Origin: Flavobacterium wongokense
Lineage (GTDB): Bacteria; Bacteroidota; Bacteroidia; Flavobacteriales; Flavobacteriaceae
Direction of reading: 5' to 3'
Assembly: GCF_021608265.1 (NCBI RefSeq)
Contig: NZ_JAKIHP010000001.1
Location: 62,001 to 126,000, forward strand
Length of the DNA stretch: 64,000 bases
Numbering within the stretch: the stretch's first letter is position 1; each line of letters begins with the position of its first letter. The translations under genes and the position numbers were made by a program. Below the pieces are notes generated by a model. The model saw only the letters and a list, made by a program, of their open reading frames with translations. It was not told where the DNA came from and made no database searches. This document shows positions 33,258-41,278 of this stretch, in pieces.

Positions 33258-34102
33258 CGTTTTGCTACAATTAAAATTTCAACCCTGCGATTGGCTGCGC
33301 GTTCTTTTTCATTTTTTTCAGGCAGCCGGTATATTGGGTCATTGCTTCCATACCCTTTGAAAGCCAATCTATTCACCTGAATCCCTCTACTTGTGAGGAA
33401 TTTATGGATTACCAATGCCCTTCTATAAGACAATTTGGTATCGTTCGGATTCTGGTTACAGCAAATGTGCCCGTTAATTTGGATTACCAATGCTGGGTTT
33501 TCAACCATGATCATATACAGTTCTTCCAGCAGCGGAAGCGATTCCTCCATTAGTTTTTCTGAATTAAAATGGAAACTAATGTTGTTTATCCTAATCAAAT
33601 CACCAACTTTCGATTTTCTAAATTTACTTTCCAGCGACGCTCTTTCTTCTTCAACTGCTTCCGGAAGTGGTTTGTATTCAAAATCCTTTACAATAACATT
33701 TCCATCATTGGCCTGCGCCTGCTTTTTATCTTTTATCGCATTGTAATAAACCTCAACTTTGCGGTTTTCGTTTTGATTTTTGGAATGTTTAAAATCTTTT
33801 CCAAATGACTTTAACTCAACAACCGCAGCAACAGGAAAATTTTCCTTTTTGAAATAGCCTAGCATCGAATTGACTCTTCGCATCGCCAGATCCTTATTGT
33901 ACTTACTATCATCTACAGTGTCACAATAACCATAGATTTTGGTAATCTCAACAGTATTGTTCTTTTTCATCCAGTCATTGACTTTAATTTGTGATGCCTC
34001 ATTTGGGGAATCACTATTAAAATCAAAAAAAACCTCGAGTTTATTTTGACTAAAACATCCTATTGACAACAACAAGGCATAAATCAAAAGATTGTTCCGC
34101 AT
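33254..34102 (-). CDS. Double OmpA-domain secreted protein (second of three)
   Basis: 282 residues with a signal peptide ending GCFSQ (about residue 18). The first domain begins VFFDFNSDSPNE and has IYGYCDTVDDSKYNKDLAMRR; the second has ISFHFNSEKL, IQINGHICCN and ANRRVEILIVAKR. A linker (DKKQAQANDGNVIVKDFEY) separates them. The Cys-Cys pair replaces the usual Thr-Asp as in both paralogues. It is 1 bp from the upstream gene and overlaps the downstream one, so the three genes form one operon. Confidence 0.8.
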   Translation of the reverse strand: MRNNLLIYALLLSIGCFSQNKLEVFFDFNSDSPNEASQIKVNDWMKKNNTVEITKIYGYCDTVDDSKYNKDLAMRRVNSMLGYFKKENFPVAAVVELKSFGKDFKHSKNQNENRKVEVYYNAIKDKKQAQANDGNVIVKDFEYKPLPEAVEEERASLESKFRKSKVGDLIRINNISFHFNSEKLMEESLPLLEELYMIMVENPALVIQINGHICCNQNPNDTKLSYRRALVIHKFLTSRGIQVNRLAFKGYGSNDPIYRLPEKNEKERAANRRVEILIVAKR

Positions 34103-34103
34103 C

Positions 34104-35021
34104 TTAATTTTCTACAATTAATATTTCAACCCTTCGGTTGGCTGCGCGTTCTTTTTCATCTTTTTCGGGCAATGGATAAATGGGATTTGTGCTTCCAAAA
34201 CCTTTATAGGAAAGCCTTCCGCGGTACACATCATTGGCTACCAAAAAATTATAAATGGCTTTGGCGCGTTGCGTTGACAAATCCAATCGGTCTATAGGTT
34301 GGCAGCATAAATGCCCTTGTATTTCTATTTTAAGGCCTGGATTACTTTGAAGAACCACCAACAGCTCATACATTTTTGCACGCGATTCCGGAACAACAGC
34401 AAACGTATTTACAACAAAATTCAGGTTTTCGATTTTGAGTTTTTCTCCGGCTTTGGCATGTTCTATCTGCTTCATAAAAACGCGGTCCAGCTTGTATTCC
34501 GATTTCGTTCCGTTGGGATTTTCAAAGACTAATTTTTCGGGATATTCTATCTCGGGTTTAGCTTCGCTCCGTTCGGCTGCGCCTCGGGTTGGTTCCTCTT
34601 TTATGGGTTCTTTTTTGATGCCCAGGATTTCATCTTCACGAGCCAGGTCTTTTTCGAGGATGTAATAAATAATTACCCTTCGGTTTTCTGCCTTATTTTT
34701 TGACTGGACAAAACTTTCGCCAAAACTTCGCGTTTTGAAATCTTCACGAATCCTGATTTGGCTTTTAACCAGATTGAAAATATAATTCACTCTTTTTTGG
34801 GCTAAAGTATCATTGAAGCCGTTGGTTCCGTCTTCATCTGTAAATCCGTGGATTGCGACAATTTTATTGTTTTTGTTTTCGGCAATCCAGGTGTTGAGTT
34901 TTGCATTTTCCTTTGCGGTCAAATCAAATTTATTACTGTCAAAATAGACTGCAAATTGGAGCTGGGCACGGCAGTTTGCCATTGAAATCAAACAGAAAAT
35001 AAGGATATAGTAGGTTTTCAT
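34104..35021 (-). CDS. Double OmpA-domain secreted protein (first of three)
   Basis: 305 residues with a signal peptide ending NCRAQ (about residue 19). Its first OmpA domain keeps a canonical motif, IHGFTDEDGTNGFNDTLAQKR, while the second has IEIQGHLCCQPIDRLDLSTQ and ANRRVEILIVEN. A charged linker (about 130-170, with GAAERSEAKPEIE) joins them. It opens the three-gene operon. The paralogues diverged but keep the double-domain layout and the Cys-Cys. Confidence 0.8.
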   Translation of the reverse strand: MKTYYILIFCLISMANCRAQLQFAVYFDSNKFDLTAKENAKLNTWIAENKNNKIVAIHGFTDEDGTNGFNDTLAQKRVNYIFNLVKSQIRIREDFKTRSFGESFVQSKNKAENRRVIIYYILEKDLAREDEILGIKKEPIKEEPTRGAAERSEAKPEIEYPEKLVFENPNGTKSEYKLDRVFMKQIEHAKAGEKLKIENLNFVVNTFAVVPESRAKMYELLVVLQSNPGLKIEIQGHLCCQPIDRLDLSTQRAKAIYNFLVANDVYRGRLSYKGFGSTNPIYPLPEKDEKERAANRRVEILIVEN

Positions 35022-35098
35022 ATCTCAAAATATAACGAAAGTTACGTAAAAATTGTTTTGACTTATCAAAAACAACACCATTATTAGTAGAAATAGTT

Positions 35099-35106
35099 TA
35101 CATTTG
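35099..35106 (+). promoter_or_regulatory. -7 promoter element for the 35125 operon
   Basis: TACATTTG, a perfect match, 18 bp before ATG 35125. No TTG at the usual -33 position. Confidence 0.45.
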
Positions 35107-35124
35107 GAACCTAAATTTTTAAGT

Positions 35125-35571
35125 ATGAAACAATTATTACTATTTACATTTTTGATTGTTGGTGTTTCGGCAAGTTCGCAAACATTGATTCAAACTGTGA
35201 ATTCGGGTAGTGTAATTGCCGCAAGTTCTTCGGTGTCCATTGGAGAAATTGTAGTTATTCCGCAAAATCAAACCCAATCGAATTCGGGTCTGATTGGAAT
35301 CCTTACCCAAACACAGTTGGAAGTTAAAGAATTGGAACTTAGTGAAAGAATCACTGTTTATCCTAACCCAACAATGTCTGTGATTTATTTCCAGACAGAC
35401 GCTAATCTGGTAGATGAAAAGCTGTCAATTTTCAATCTAACCGGGCAATTGGTTGCCCAAAAACAAATTACGGCTGATAAGGCATTGGATTTATCCGAGC
35501 TTTCTACCGGAGTTTATTTAATTCAATTTGCAAACAAAAACATTAAGTCATTTAAAATAATCAAACATTAA
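35125..35571 (+). CDS. Mini T9SS-sorted secreted protein
   Basis: 148 residues from ATG 35125 (MKQLLLFTFLIVGVSASSQ), preferred because the longer frame would start before the promoter element. After the signal peptide there is a Ser/Val-rich passenger of only about 50 residues, then a complete type A sorting domain (ITVYPNPTMSVIYFQTD ... STGVYLIQFANKNIKSFKI). So half of the mature protein is the export signal. The SusE/F-like gene starts one base after its stop codon, so the two are co-expressed. Confidence 0.75.
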   Translation: MKQLLLFTFLIVGVSASSQTLIQTVNSGSVIAASSSVSIGEIVVIPQNQTQSNSGLIGILTQTQLEVKELELSERITVYPNPTMSVIYFQTDANLVDEKLSIFNLTGQLVAQKQITADKALDLSELSTGVYLIQFANKNIKSFKIIKH

Positions 35572-35572
35572 T

Positions 35573-36883
35573 ATGAAGAAACTATTACTATTATCGGTAC
35601 TTTTCATCACCTTTTTAACCTCAGCGCAGGTTCCACAAGGGATTTCTTATCAGGCAATTGCCTTAAACGGTTCGGGAACTCCGGTTGTGAGTTCGAACGT
35701 AAGAGTGAGACTTTCAATCCTTGATGTTTCAACATCCGGAACGGTTTTATATTCTGAAACACATTTAAAATTAACCAATGCTCAAGGGCTATTCAACCTT
35801 ACCATTGGACAGGGAACTTTAGTTTCAGGTGCATTCAACACCATCAACTGGGGAACAAATTCCAAATTCCTAAAAGTTGAAATGGACGCAACTGGTGGAA
35901 CAACCTATGCTTTGGTTGGTACAACCCAATTGCTTTCGGTTCCTTATGCTTTGGCCGCTGACAGTTTGGTAACTTCCCCTGGCGAAGGGATTACTTTGGT
36001 TTCACCAGACGGAACGCCGTATCAATTGACTGTAAATGACGATGGAGAATTATCATTGCCTACATCAAGCCAGGCAAGTAATTCACCTTCTGATTTATAT
36101 TTATATGGAACCTTCAATAGCTGGAATGCTTCGACTGCATTACATATGAATGAGCAATGGGGTACTTTTACCGGTTATAAATATTTTACTGCAGGTGCAC
36201 AAATTAAGCTTCTGGCTGCACAAAACACCAACGTTGTTTACGGATTTAGTGGTGGCGCAAATGGTGGGTTGGTATTAAATGGCTCACCATACACAATTCC
36301 TTCTAACGGATTTTATAAAATTACTTGTGGTAGTGACACTAGCTATAGCATCTCATCAATTAATGTGAGACTAAATCAAAATGGTAGTCTTAATACAACT
36401 ATGCAGTATAATACAACTGGAAATTATTTCTATGCTAATTCCGATTATGGCGAAATCCGATTTGAAATTGACGGACAATATTATGGCGATAATTTAGCAG
36501 ATGGTTCTGTTGAACCAGGTGGAGCTACAATCATGGCAATACAAAATACTGATTACCAGTATAGATTAACCATCAATTTTGATGGAAGTGCTAATTATAC
36601 TGTTTCGGCTCCGCTTCCAGGAAACTGTTATCTCTTTGGAGCTTTCCAAAGCTGGAATCCTGCAACGGCTATCCAGATGACCAATTTATCTCCGGGAATT
36701 TATAGAATTGTATATAATTTCACTGCTGCCAGCGATATCAAATTCGCTACACAACTTAGCTGGAATAATTCCTATGGTGGGACTGCAGGAAGTTTAGTAC
36801 TAGGAGGGAACAATATTCCGGTGACCATCGGAAGCCATACCATAACGGTAGATTTCGGAACAATGACTTATACCATTCAATAA
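35573..36883 (+). CDS. SusE/SusF-like secreted carbohydrate-binding-type protein
   Basis: 436 residues with a signal peptide ending LTSAQ. Residues about 20-135 are a beta-rich module common at the N-terminus of Bacteroidota secreted proteins (QGISYQAIALNGSGTPV ... VPYALAA). Three SusE/F-type modules follow, with the clear motifs LYLYGTFNSWNAST and CYLFGAFQSWNPAT, starch-binding-like folds. No sorting domain and no SusC/D nearby. Tight coupling to the mini T9SS protein is notable. Binding to glycans is likely but not shown. Confidence 0.7.
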   Translation: MKKLLLLSVLFITFLTSAQVPQGISYQAIALNGSGTPVVSSNVRVRLSILDVSTSGTVLYSETHLKLTNAQGLFNLTIGQGTLVSGAFNTINWGTNSKFLKVEMDATGGTTYALVGTTQLLSVPYALAADSLVTSPGEGITLVSPDGTPYQLTVNDDGELSLPTSSQASNSPSDLYLYGTFNSWNASTALHMNEQWGTFTGYKYFTAGAQIKLLAAQNTNVVYGFSGGANGGLVLNGSPYTIPSNGFYKITCGSDTSYSISSINVRLNQNGSLNTTMQYNTTGNYFYANSDYGEIRFEIDGQYYGDNLADGSVEPGGATIMAIQNTDYQYRLTINFDGSANYTVSAPLPGNCYLFGAFQSWNPATAIQMTNLSPGIYRIVYNFTAASDIKFATQLSWNNSYGGTAGSLVLGGNNIPVTIGSHTITVDFGTMTYTIQ

Positions 36884-36905
36884 AAATTATATTGATAGAA
36901 ACAAA

Positions 36906-36935
36906 AATCCCGCTCAATGAGCGGGATTTTTTATT
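36906..36935. terminator. Terminator between convergent genes
   Basis: A perfect 10-bp stem (36906-36915 with 36919-36928), 3-nt loop and T-rich tail on the plus strand. A-rich DNA on the left lets it act on the glutamine synthetase transcript as well. Confidence 0.88.
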
Positions 36936-36953
36936 TGAGGCTACTAATTATAA

Positions 36954-39143
36954 TTATCTGGTAAATAGCAATTCTCTGTATTTGGTCAATGTCCAAACTT
37001 CATCATCAACCAAAAGCTCTAACTTATCACAGTGCTCACGGATGATATCAAAGTAAGGCTTTACTTTATCACAGTAAGACTCTGCCATTTTTTGGGCATC
37101 AGTCAAAGCATTGGCTTTTTTACGTGCTTCGGTCATTGCTTCTACATTCGAATTGATTCCTTCGATATGAGCTGAAATTTCCTTGATTAACGAGATTTGC
37201 TCTTTAGCGATTTTCTCGAAGTCTTTTCCAAAGATTTCCTTTAATCCGCGTACATTTTCAATTAAGGTATTTTGATAACGGATTGCTGTTGGGATTACGT
37301 GGTTACGTGCAATGTCTCCCAAAACTCGTCCTTCGATTTGGATTTTTTTGGTGTATTCTTCCAATTCGATTTCGTAACGTGCTTCTACCTCAACGTGGTT
37401 CATTACATTTAAGTCTTCGAACAACTCCAATGCTTTTTTAGAGATTTTAGCTTTCAAGGCTGTTGGCGTAGTTTTATGATTGCTCAATCCGCGTTTTTTA
37501 GCTTCCTTCTCCCAAGCTTCGCTATACCCATCACCTTCGAAAAGGATGTTTTTGGTATCTTTGATGTATTCTCTCAAGACGTTGAAAATTGCCTCATCTT
37601 TCTTTAAATCTTTCTTTTCAATTAAGGTATCCACTTCTTTCTTGAAATCCTTTAATTGTTTGGCAACGATAGAATTTAAGGTTGTCATTGCGTTAGCGCA
37701 GTTTGCAGAGGAACCAACAGCACGGAATTCGAATTTATTTCCGGTAAATGCAAATGGAGAAGTCCTGTTTCGGTCGGTATTATCCAACATTACATCTGGG
37801 ATTTTACCCACTACGTTTAGTTTTAAATCGGTTTTTTCTTCCGGAGATAATTTTCCTTTGGAAACTCCTTCCAATTCTGCCAAAACCTTGGTCAATTGCT
37901 CTCCGATAAATACAGAAATAATTGCTGGTGGCGCTTCATTTGCCCCTAACCTATGATCGTTACTTGCCGTTGCAATGGCAGCGCGAAGCAATTCTTCATA
38001 TTCATTAACAGCTTTTATGGTGTTGATGAAAAATGACAGGAACTGTAAATTGCTCATTGGTGTTTTGCTTGGAGATAATAAATTCACTCCTGTATCTGTA
38101 GCCAACGACCAGTTATTGTGTTTCCCAGAACCATTTACACCTTGAAATGGTTTTTCATGGAATAGCACTTTAAAATCGTGGCGTTCCCCTACTTTCGACA
38201 TTACATCCATTAGTAATGAATTATGGTCAACTGCCAAATTGGTTTCTTCAAAAATTGGAGCCAGCTCAAATTGATTTGGAGCCACCTCGTTGTGACGCGT
38301 TTTTACCGGAATTCCAAGCAACATGCACTCTTCTTCCAACTCTCTCATATAATTCAAGGCACGTGACGGAATAGAACCAAAATAATGATCATCCAATTGT
38401 TGTCCTTTTGCAGAAGTGTGCCCCAATAGAGTTCTTCCTGTCATTACTAAGTCGGGACGTGAATTTGCCAAAGCAGCATCAACAAGGAAGTATTCCTGTT
38501 CCCAACCTAAAGTTGCCGTTACTTTCTTAACGTTTTTATCGAAGTATTTACAAACATCAGTTGCAGCTTCGTCCACGGCATTCAATGCACGCAAAAGAGG
38601 AGTTTTGTAATCTAAGGCTTCACCGGTATAAGAGATGAAAACCGTAGGAATGCACAAAGTTGTCCCGAAGATAAATGCCGGAGAAGTTGGATCCCAGGCT
38701 GTATAACCACGAGCTTCGAATGTATTTCGAATTCCACCATTCGGGAAAGACGATGCATCGGGTTCTTGTTGCACTAATTGGCCACCTCCAAATTTTTCCA
38801 CAGCATCTGAGCCATCGTATGATGTCTCAAAAAACGCATCGTGTTTTTCGGCAGTTGTACCTGTTAATGGCTGGAACCAGTGTGTGTAATGGGTTACTCC
38901 TTTTGACAAAGCCCATTCCTTCATTCCCATTGCGATATAATCTGCAAGCTTTCTGTCAATTTTTGTTCCGTGTTGGACCGCATCTTTCACTCCTTTGTAA
39001 GCATCTGAAGTTAAAAACTGCTTCATTGCTTTGTCATTAAACACATTGGAACCGAAAAGGTCTGATTTTCTTCCGGCTTCTTCAAATTTTACCGGTTTTC
39101 TACCTGATGCATCTTTTAATGCTTGGAAACGTAAAGTTGACAT
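36954..39143 (-). CDS. glnN: Glutamine synthetase type III
   Basis: 729 residues, the size of GSIII and far longer than GSI. Diagnostic parts are the N-terminal GSIII region with FGSNVFNDKAMKQFL, GWEQEYFLVD, RHNEVAPNQFELAPIFEETN, NGSGKHNNWSLATDTGVNLL and DRNRTSPFAFTGNKFEFRAVGSS. It makes glutamine from glutamate, ammonia and ATP, and is common in Bacteroidota. It is monocistronic with a perfect -7 motif upstream. No PII gene is adjacent. Confidence 0.95.
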   Translation of the reverse strand: MSTLRFQALKDASGRKPVKFEEAGRKSDLFGSNVFNDKAMKQFLTSDAYKGVKDAVQHGTKIDRKLADYIAMGMKEWALSKGVTHYTHWFQPLTGTTAEKHDAFFETSYDGSDAVEKFGGGQLVQQEPDASSFPNGGIRNTFEARGYTAWDPTSPAFIFGTTLCIPTVFISYTGEALDYKTPLLRALNAVDEAATDVCKYFDKNVKKVTATLGWEQEYFLVDAALANSRPDLVMTGRTLLGHTSAKGQQLDDHYFGSIPSRALNYMRELEEECMLLGIPVKTRHNEVAPNQFELAPIFEETNLAVDHNSLLMDVMSKVGERHDFKVLFHEKPFQGVNGSGKHNNWSLATDTGVNLLSPSKTPMSNLQFLSFFINTIKAVNEYEELLRAAIATASNDHRLGANEAPPAIISVFIGEQLTKVLAELEGVSKGKLSPEEKTDLKLNVVGKIPDVMLDNTDRNRTSPFAFTGNKFEFRAVGSSANCANAMTTLNSIVAKQLKDFKKEVDTLIEKKDLKKDEAIFNVLREYIKDTKNILFEGDGYSEAWEKEAKKRGLSNHKTTPTALKAKISKKALELFEDLNVMNHVEVEARYEIELEEYTKKIQIEGRVLGDIARNHVIPTAIRYQNTLIENVRGLKEIFGKDFEKIAKEQISLIKEISAHIEGINSNVEAMTEARKKANALTDAQKMAESYCDKVKPYFDIIREHCDKLELLVDDEVWTLTKYRELLFTR

Positions 39144-39182
39144 AGATTTTAATTTTTAGTGTTATACCCTATTAATTTGATG

Positions 39183-39190
39183 CAAATATA
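39183..39190 (-). promoter_or_regulatory. -7 promoter element for glnN
   Basis: TATATTTG on the minus strand, a perfect match, 40 bp before the start codon. Confidence 0.5.
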
Positions 39191-39311
39191 GCAATATTTT
39201 GTTTTAAAAATAATTTAACCCCTTTTTTTATAGGGTTAAAATTTAAAATATTAGTTTTTAACAAATATTTATTAATAAGTTAAAATCACGACGTCTAAGT
39301 TTTCAATCTGT

Positions 39312-39319
39312 TATATTTG
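39312..39319 (+). promoter_or_regulatory. -7 promoter element for the TerC gene
   Basis: TATATTTG, a perfect match, 21 bp before the ATG. Confidence 0.5.
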
Positions 39320-39339
39320 TAATATCAAAACTATACATC

Positions 39340-40302
39340 ATGATTGTTTGGGGTTTATTCTTAGCACTAATTTTTATCTTTTTGGCTCTGGATTTGGGTG
39401 TTTTTAATAAAAATCCACATGTTATTAGTTCGAAAGAAGCCGGAATCTGGACCGGAGTTTGGGTTACGCTTTCCTTCGCATTTTCCGGAGTTGTAAATTG
39501 GCTGTACGGCAATAAATTCATCGAGAATCCAACTGGCATTAAACCTTCAGAGGCCACCATAAAGTACATTACCGGGTATTTGATAGAACTATCGTTAAGC
39601 GTTGATAACATTTTTATTATTGCTGTTATTTTTGCATCCTTTAAAATATCACGTAAATACCAGCATAGGGTTTTATTCTGGGGAATATTAGGCGCTATAG
39701 TTTTTAGAGGATTGATGATTTACTTCGGTGTAATATTGATCAACAAATTCAGCTGGATGACTTATTTGTTTGGAGCATTTTTGTTGTTTACAGCTGTTAA
39801 AATGCTAGCTAAAAAGGATGAAGAAGACTTTGACCCTAAAGGATCTTTAATCTATAGAATTATTGGCAGGATTATTCCAATTACAACCCATACTGAGAAA
39901 GAGAATTTCTTTACAAAGATTGACAATGTAAATCATGCGACGCCTCTTTTTGTTGCCTTATTGGTAATTGAGGTAATGGATATGCTTTTTGCCCTGGATA
40001 GCGTTCCGGCGATATTGGCGATAACATCTGATCCGTTTTTGGTTTTTAGCTCGAATATTTTTGCCATACTCGGATTGCGTTCGATGTATTTCTTTTTGGC
40101 CAATATGTTGGAAAAATTCAATCATTTAGAGTATAGCCTGATTGCTATTTTATCTTTCGTGGGAATTAAAATGTTGATTGTTGATTATTATAAATTCCCG
40201 GAATGGGTATCCTTAAGTTTCATTGCTTTATCTCTTATCGTAGGCATCGTGGTTTCCATCCTGAAAGCACCTGAAAAAAAATCTCCAGACGAAGAAATCT
40301 AA
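39340..40302 (+). CDS. TerC/Alx family membrane protein
   Basis: 320 residues with about nine membrane helices. The TerC signature Asp residues lie in ELSLSVDNIFIIAVIF and MLFALDSVPAILAI, with RSMYFFLANML between later helices. Relatives include Alx and other exporters implicated in manganese handling and tellurite resistance; the ion is not known here. It is monocistronic, with a strong terminator directly after it and divergent from glnN. Confidence 0.88.
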   Translation: MIVWGLFLALIFIFLALDLGVFNKNPHVISSKEAGIWTGVWVTLSFAFSGVVNWLYGNKFIENPTGIKPSEATIKYITGYLIELSLSVDNIFIIAVIFASFKISRKYQHRVLFWGILGAIVFRGLMIYFGVILINKFSWMTYLFGAFLLFTAVKMLAKKDEEDFDPKGSLIYRIIGRIIPITTHTEKENFFTKIDNVNHATPLFVALLVIEVMDMLFALDSVPAILAITSDPFLVFSSNIFAILGLRSMYFFLANMLEKFNHLEYSLIAILSFVGIKMLIVDYYKFPEWVSLSFIALSLIVGIVVSILKAPEKKSPDEEI

Positions 40303-40309
40303 AATAAAA

Positions 40310-40343
40310 AAAGCCATCTAAAACTAGATGGCTTTCTTTTTAT
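40310..40343. terminator. Terminator between convergent genes
   Basis: A perfect 11-bp stem (40310-40320 with 40325-40335), 4-nt loop, T-rich tail on the plus side and A-run on the other, so it can work in both directions. Confidence 0.88.
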
Positions 40344-40356
40344 TATTGGTTAAGGT

Positions 40357-41205
40357 TTAATTTATAACCCAAGTTCCTGTTCCAGTGTTTCCTAAACTGT
40401 CAGTACAAGTAACTGAGAAGTTTCCTGTTCCTAAGTTATTCAAATACGCAACAGCGTTATTTGTATTAACAACTGAAATTAAAACATTGTTTTTGTAAAT
40501 TTTAAGCTCGTAACCTGGTGTTCCTCCATTGATTGTGATAGTAACTAAACCGTTACCTGTTTCACATACGTTAGGATTTGCCCCAACTGTAATGTTAAGT
40601 ACAATATCTCTATTACAACTAACATAACCATTATCAGTATTACCATCATCAAAATTTTCGTTAAGAGCAGTAGCTACTGCGTTAATTGCTGATGGCGTGT
40701 ATGCATTAGAACAACCTCCAAGAACATTGTTTGCTATTTGCAAAAATGCTGATATACTAGTTCCGGCAAATGGTCCAGACGCAATAATCAACGAACCTAA
40801 ACTCGTGTTGCTTGCAGAAAAATTTGGATCTGCAGCATCAAAACCTACTGATAGAGTAAGTGCAAGTATTTGAGAAGATAAAACTCCTCTAGTGTTAGTT
40901 GGATTTACAGCACTACTTGTAAGTACCGCTGGGCCTGTTCCTGCTGGCAAGTAAGCAGCAATAGCTGCCGATGACGTAAAGGTAAGAGTATTACCAGCTA
41001 CACATCCAATCACTACCCCATTAGGGAAAGCTGAAGCAAAGTGTGCATCTCTATAACATCCTGGATTACCTCCATGGCATTCTGTACCGTATCCACCTTG
41101 AGTGAATGTTGTGAATTGACCTGCACAACCTTGACTTTGGCTATAAGCAGATGTCATTCCCAACATAACTGTTAGTATAAAACTAATAAGAATTCTTTTT
41201 TTCAT
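40357..41205 (-). CDS. Secreted Cys-rich hypothetical protein
   Basis: 282 residues with a signal peptide ending SAYSQ (about residue 23). Residues about 24-205 form an unnamed module I associate with secreted flavobacterial proteins: FTTFTQGGYGTECHGG, FPNGVVIGC, then SLGSLIIASGPFAG and NVLGGCSNAY. A SprB-like repeat follows from about 206, ending TGNFSVTCTDSLGNTG. It has no T9SS sorting domain, unlike the giants beside it. It lies downstream of the 3241-residue gene behind a terminator. Confidence 0.65.
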   Translation of the reverse strand: MKKRILISFILTVMLGMTSAYSQSQGCAGQFTTFTQGGYGTECHGGNPGCYRDAHFASAFPNGVVIGCVAGNTLTFTSSAAIAAYLPAGTGPAVLTSSAVNPTNTRGVLSSQILALTLSVGFDAADPNFSASNTSLGSLIIASGPFAGTSISAFLQIANNVLGGCSNAYTPSAINAVATALNENFDDGNTDNGYVSCNRDIVLNITVGANPNVCETGNGLVTITINGGTPGYELKIYKNNVLISVVNTNNAVAYLNNLGTGNFSVTCTDSLGNTGTGTWVIN

Positions 41206-41230
41206 AATATTTGTGTTTAAAAAGGTTTCA

Positions 41231-41258
41231 AAAGCCCTTCAATTATGCGAAGGGCTTT
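41231..41258 (-). terminator. Terminator after the 3241-residue gene
   Basis: Perfect 10-bp stem (41231-41240 with 41249-41258) with an 8-nt loop, followed on the minus strand by TTTT-type sequence. It sits 20 bp after the stop codon. Confidence 0.8.
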
Positions 41259-41278
41259 ATCTCCTCTTATTTAATTAA

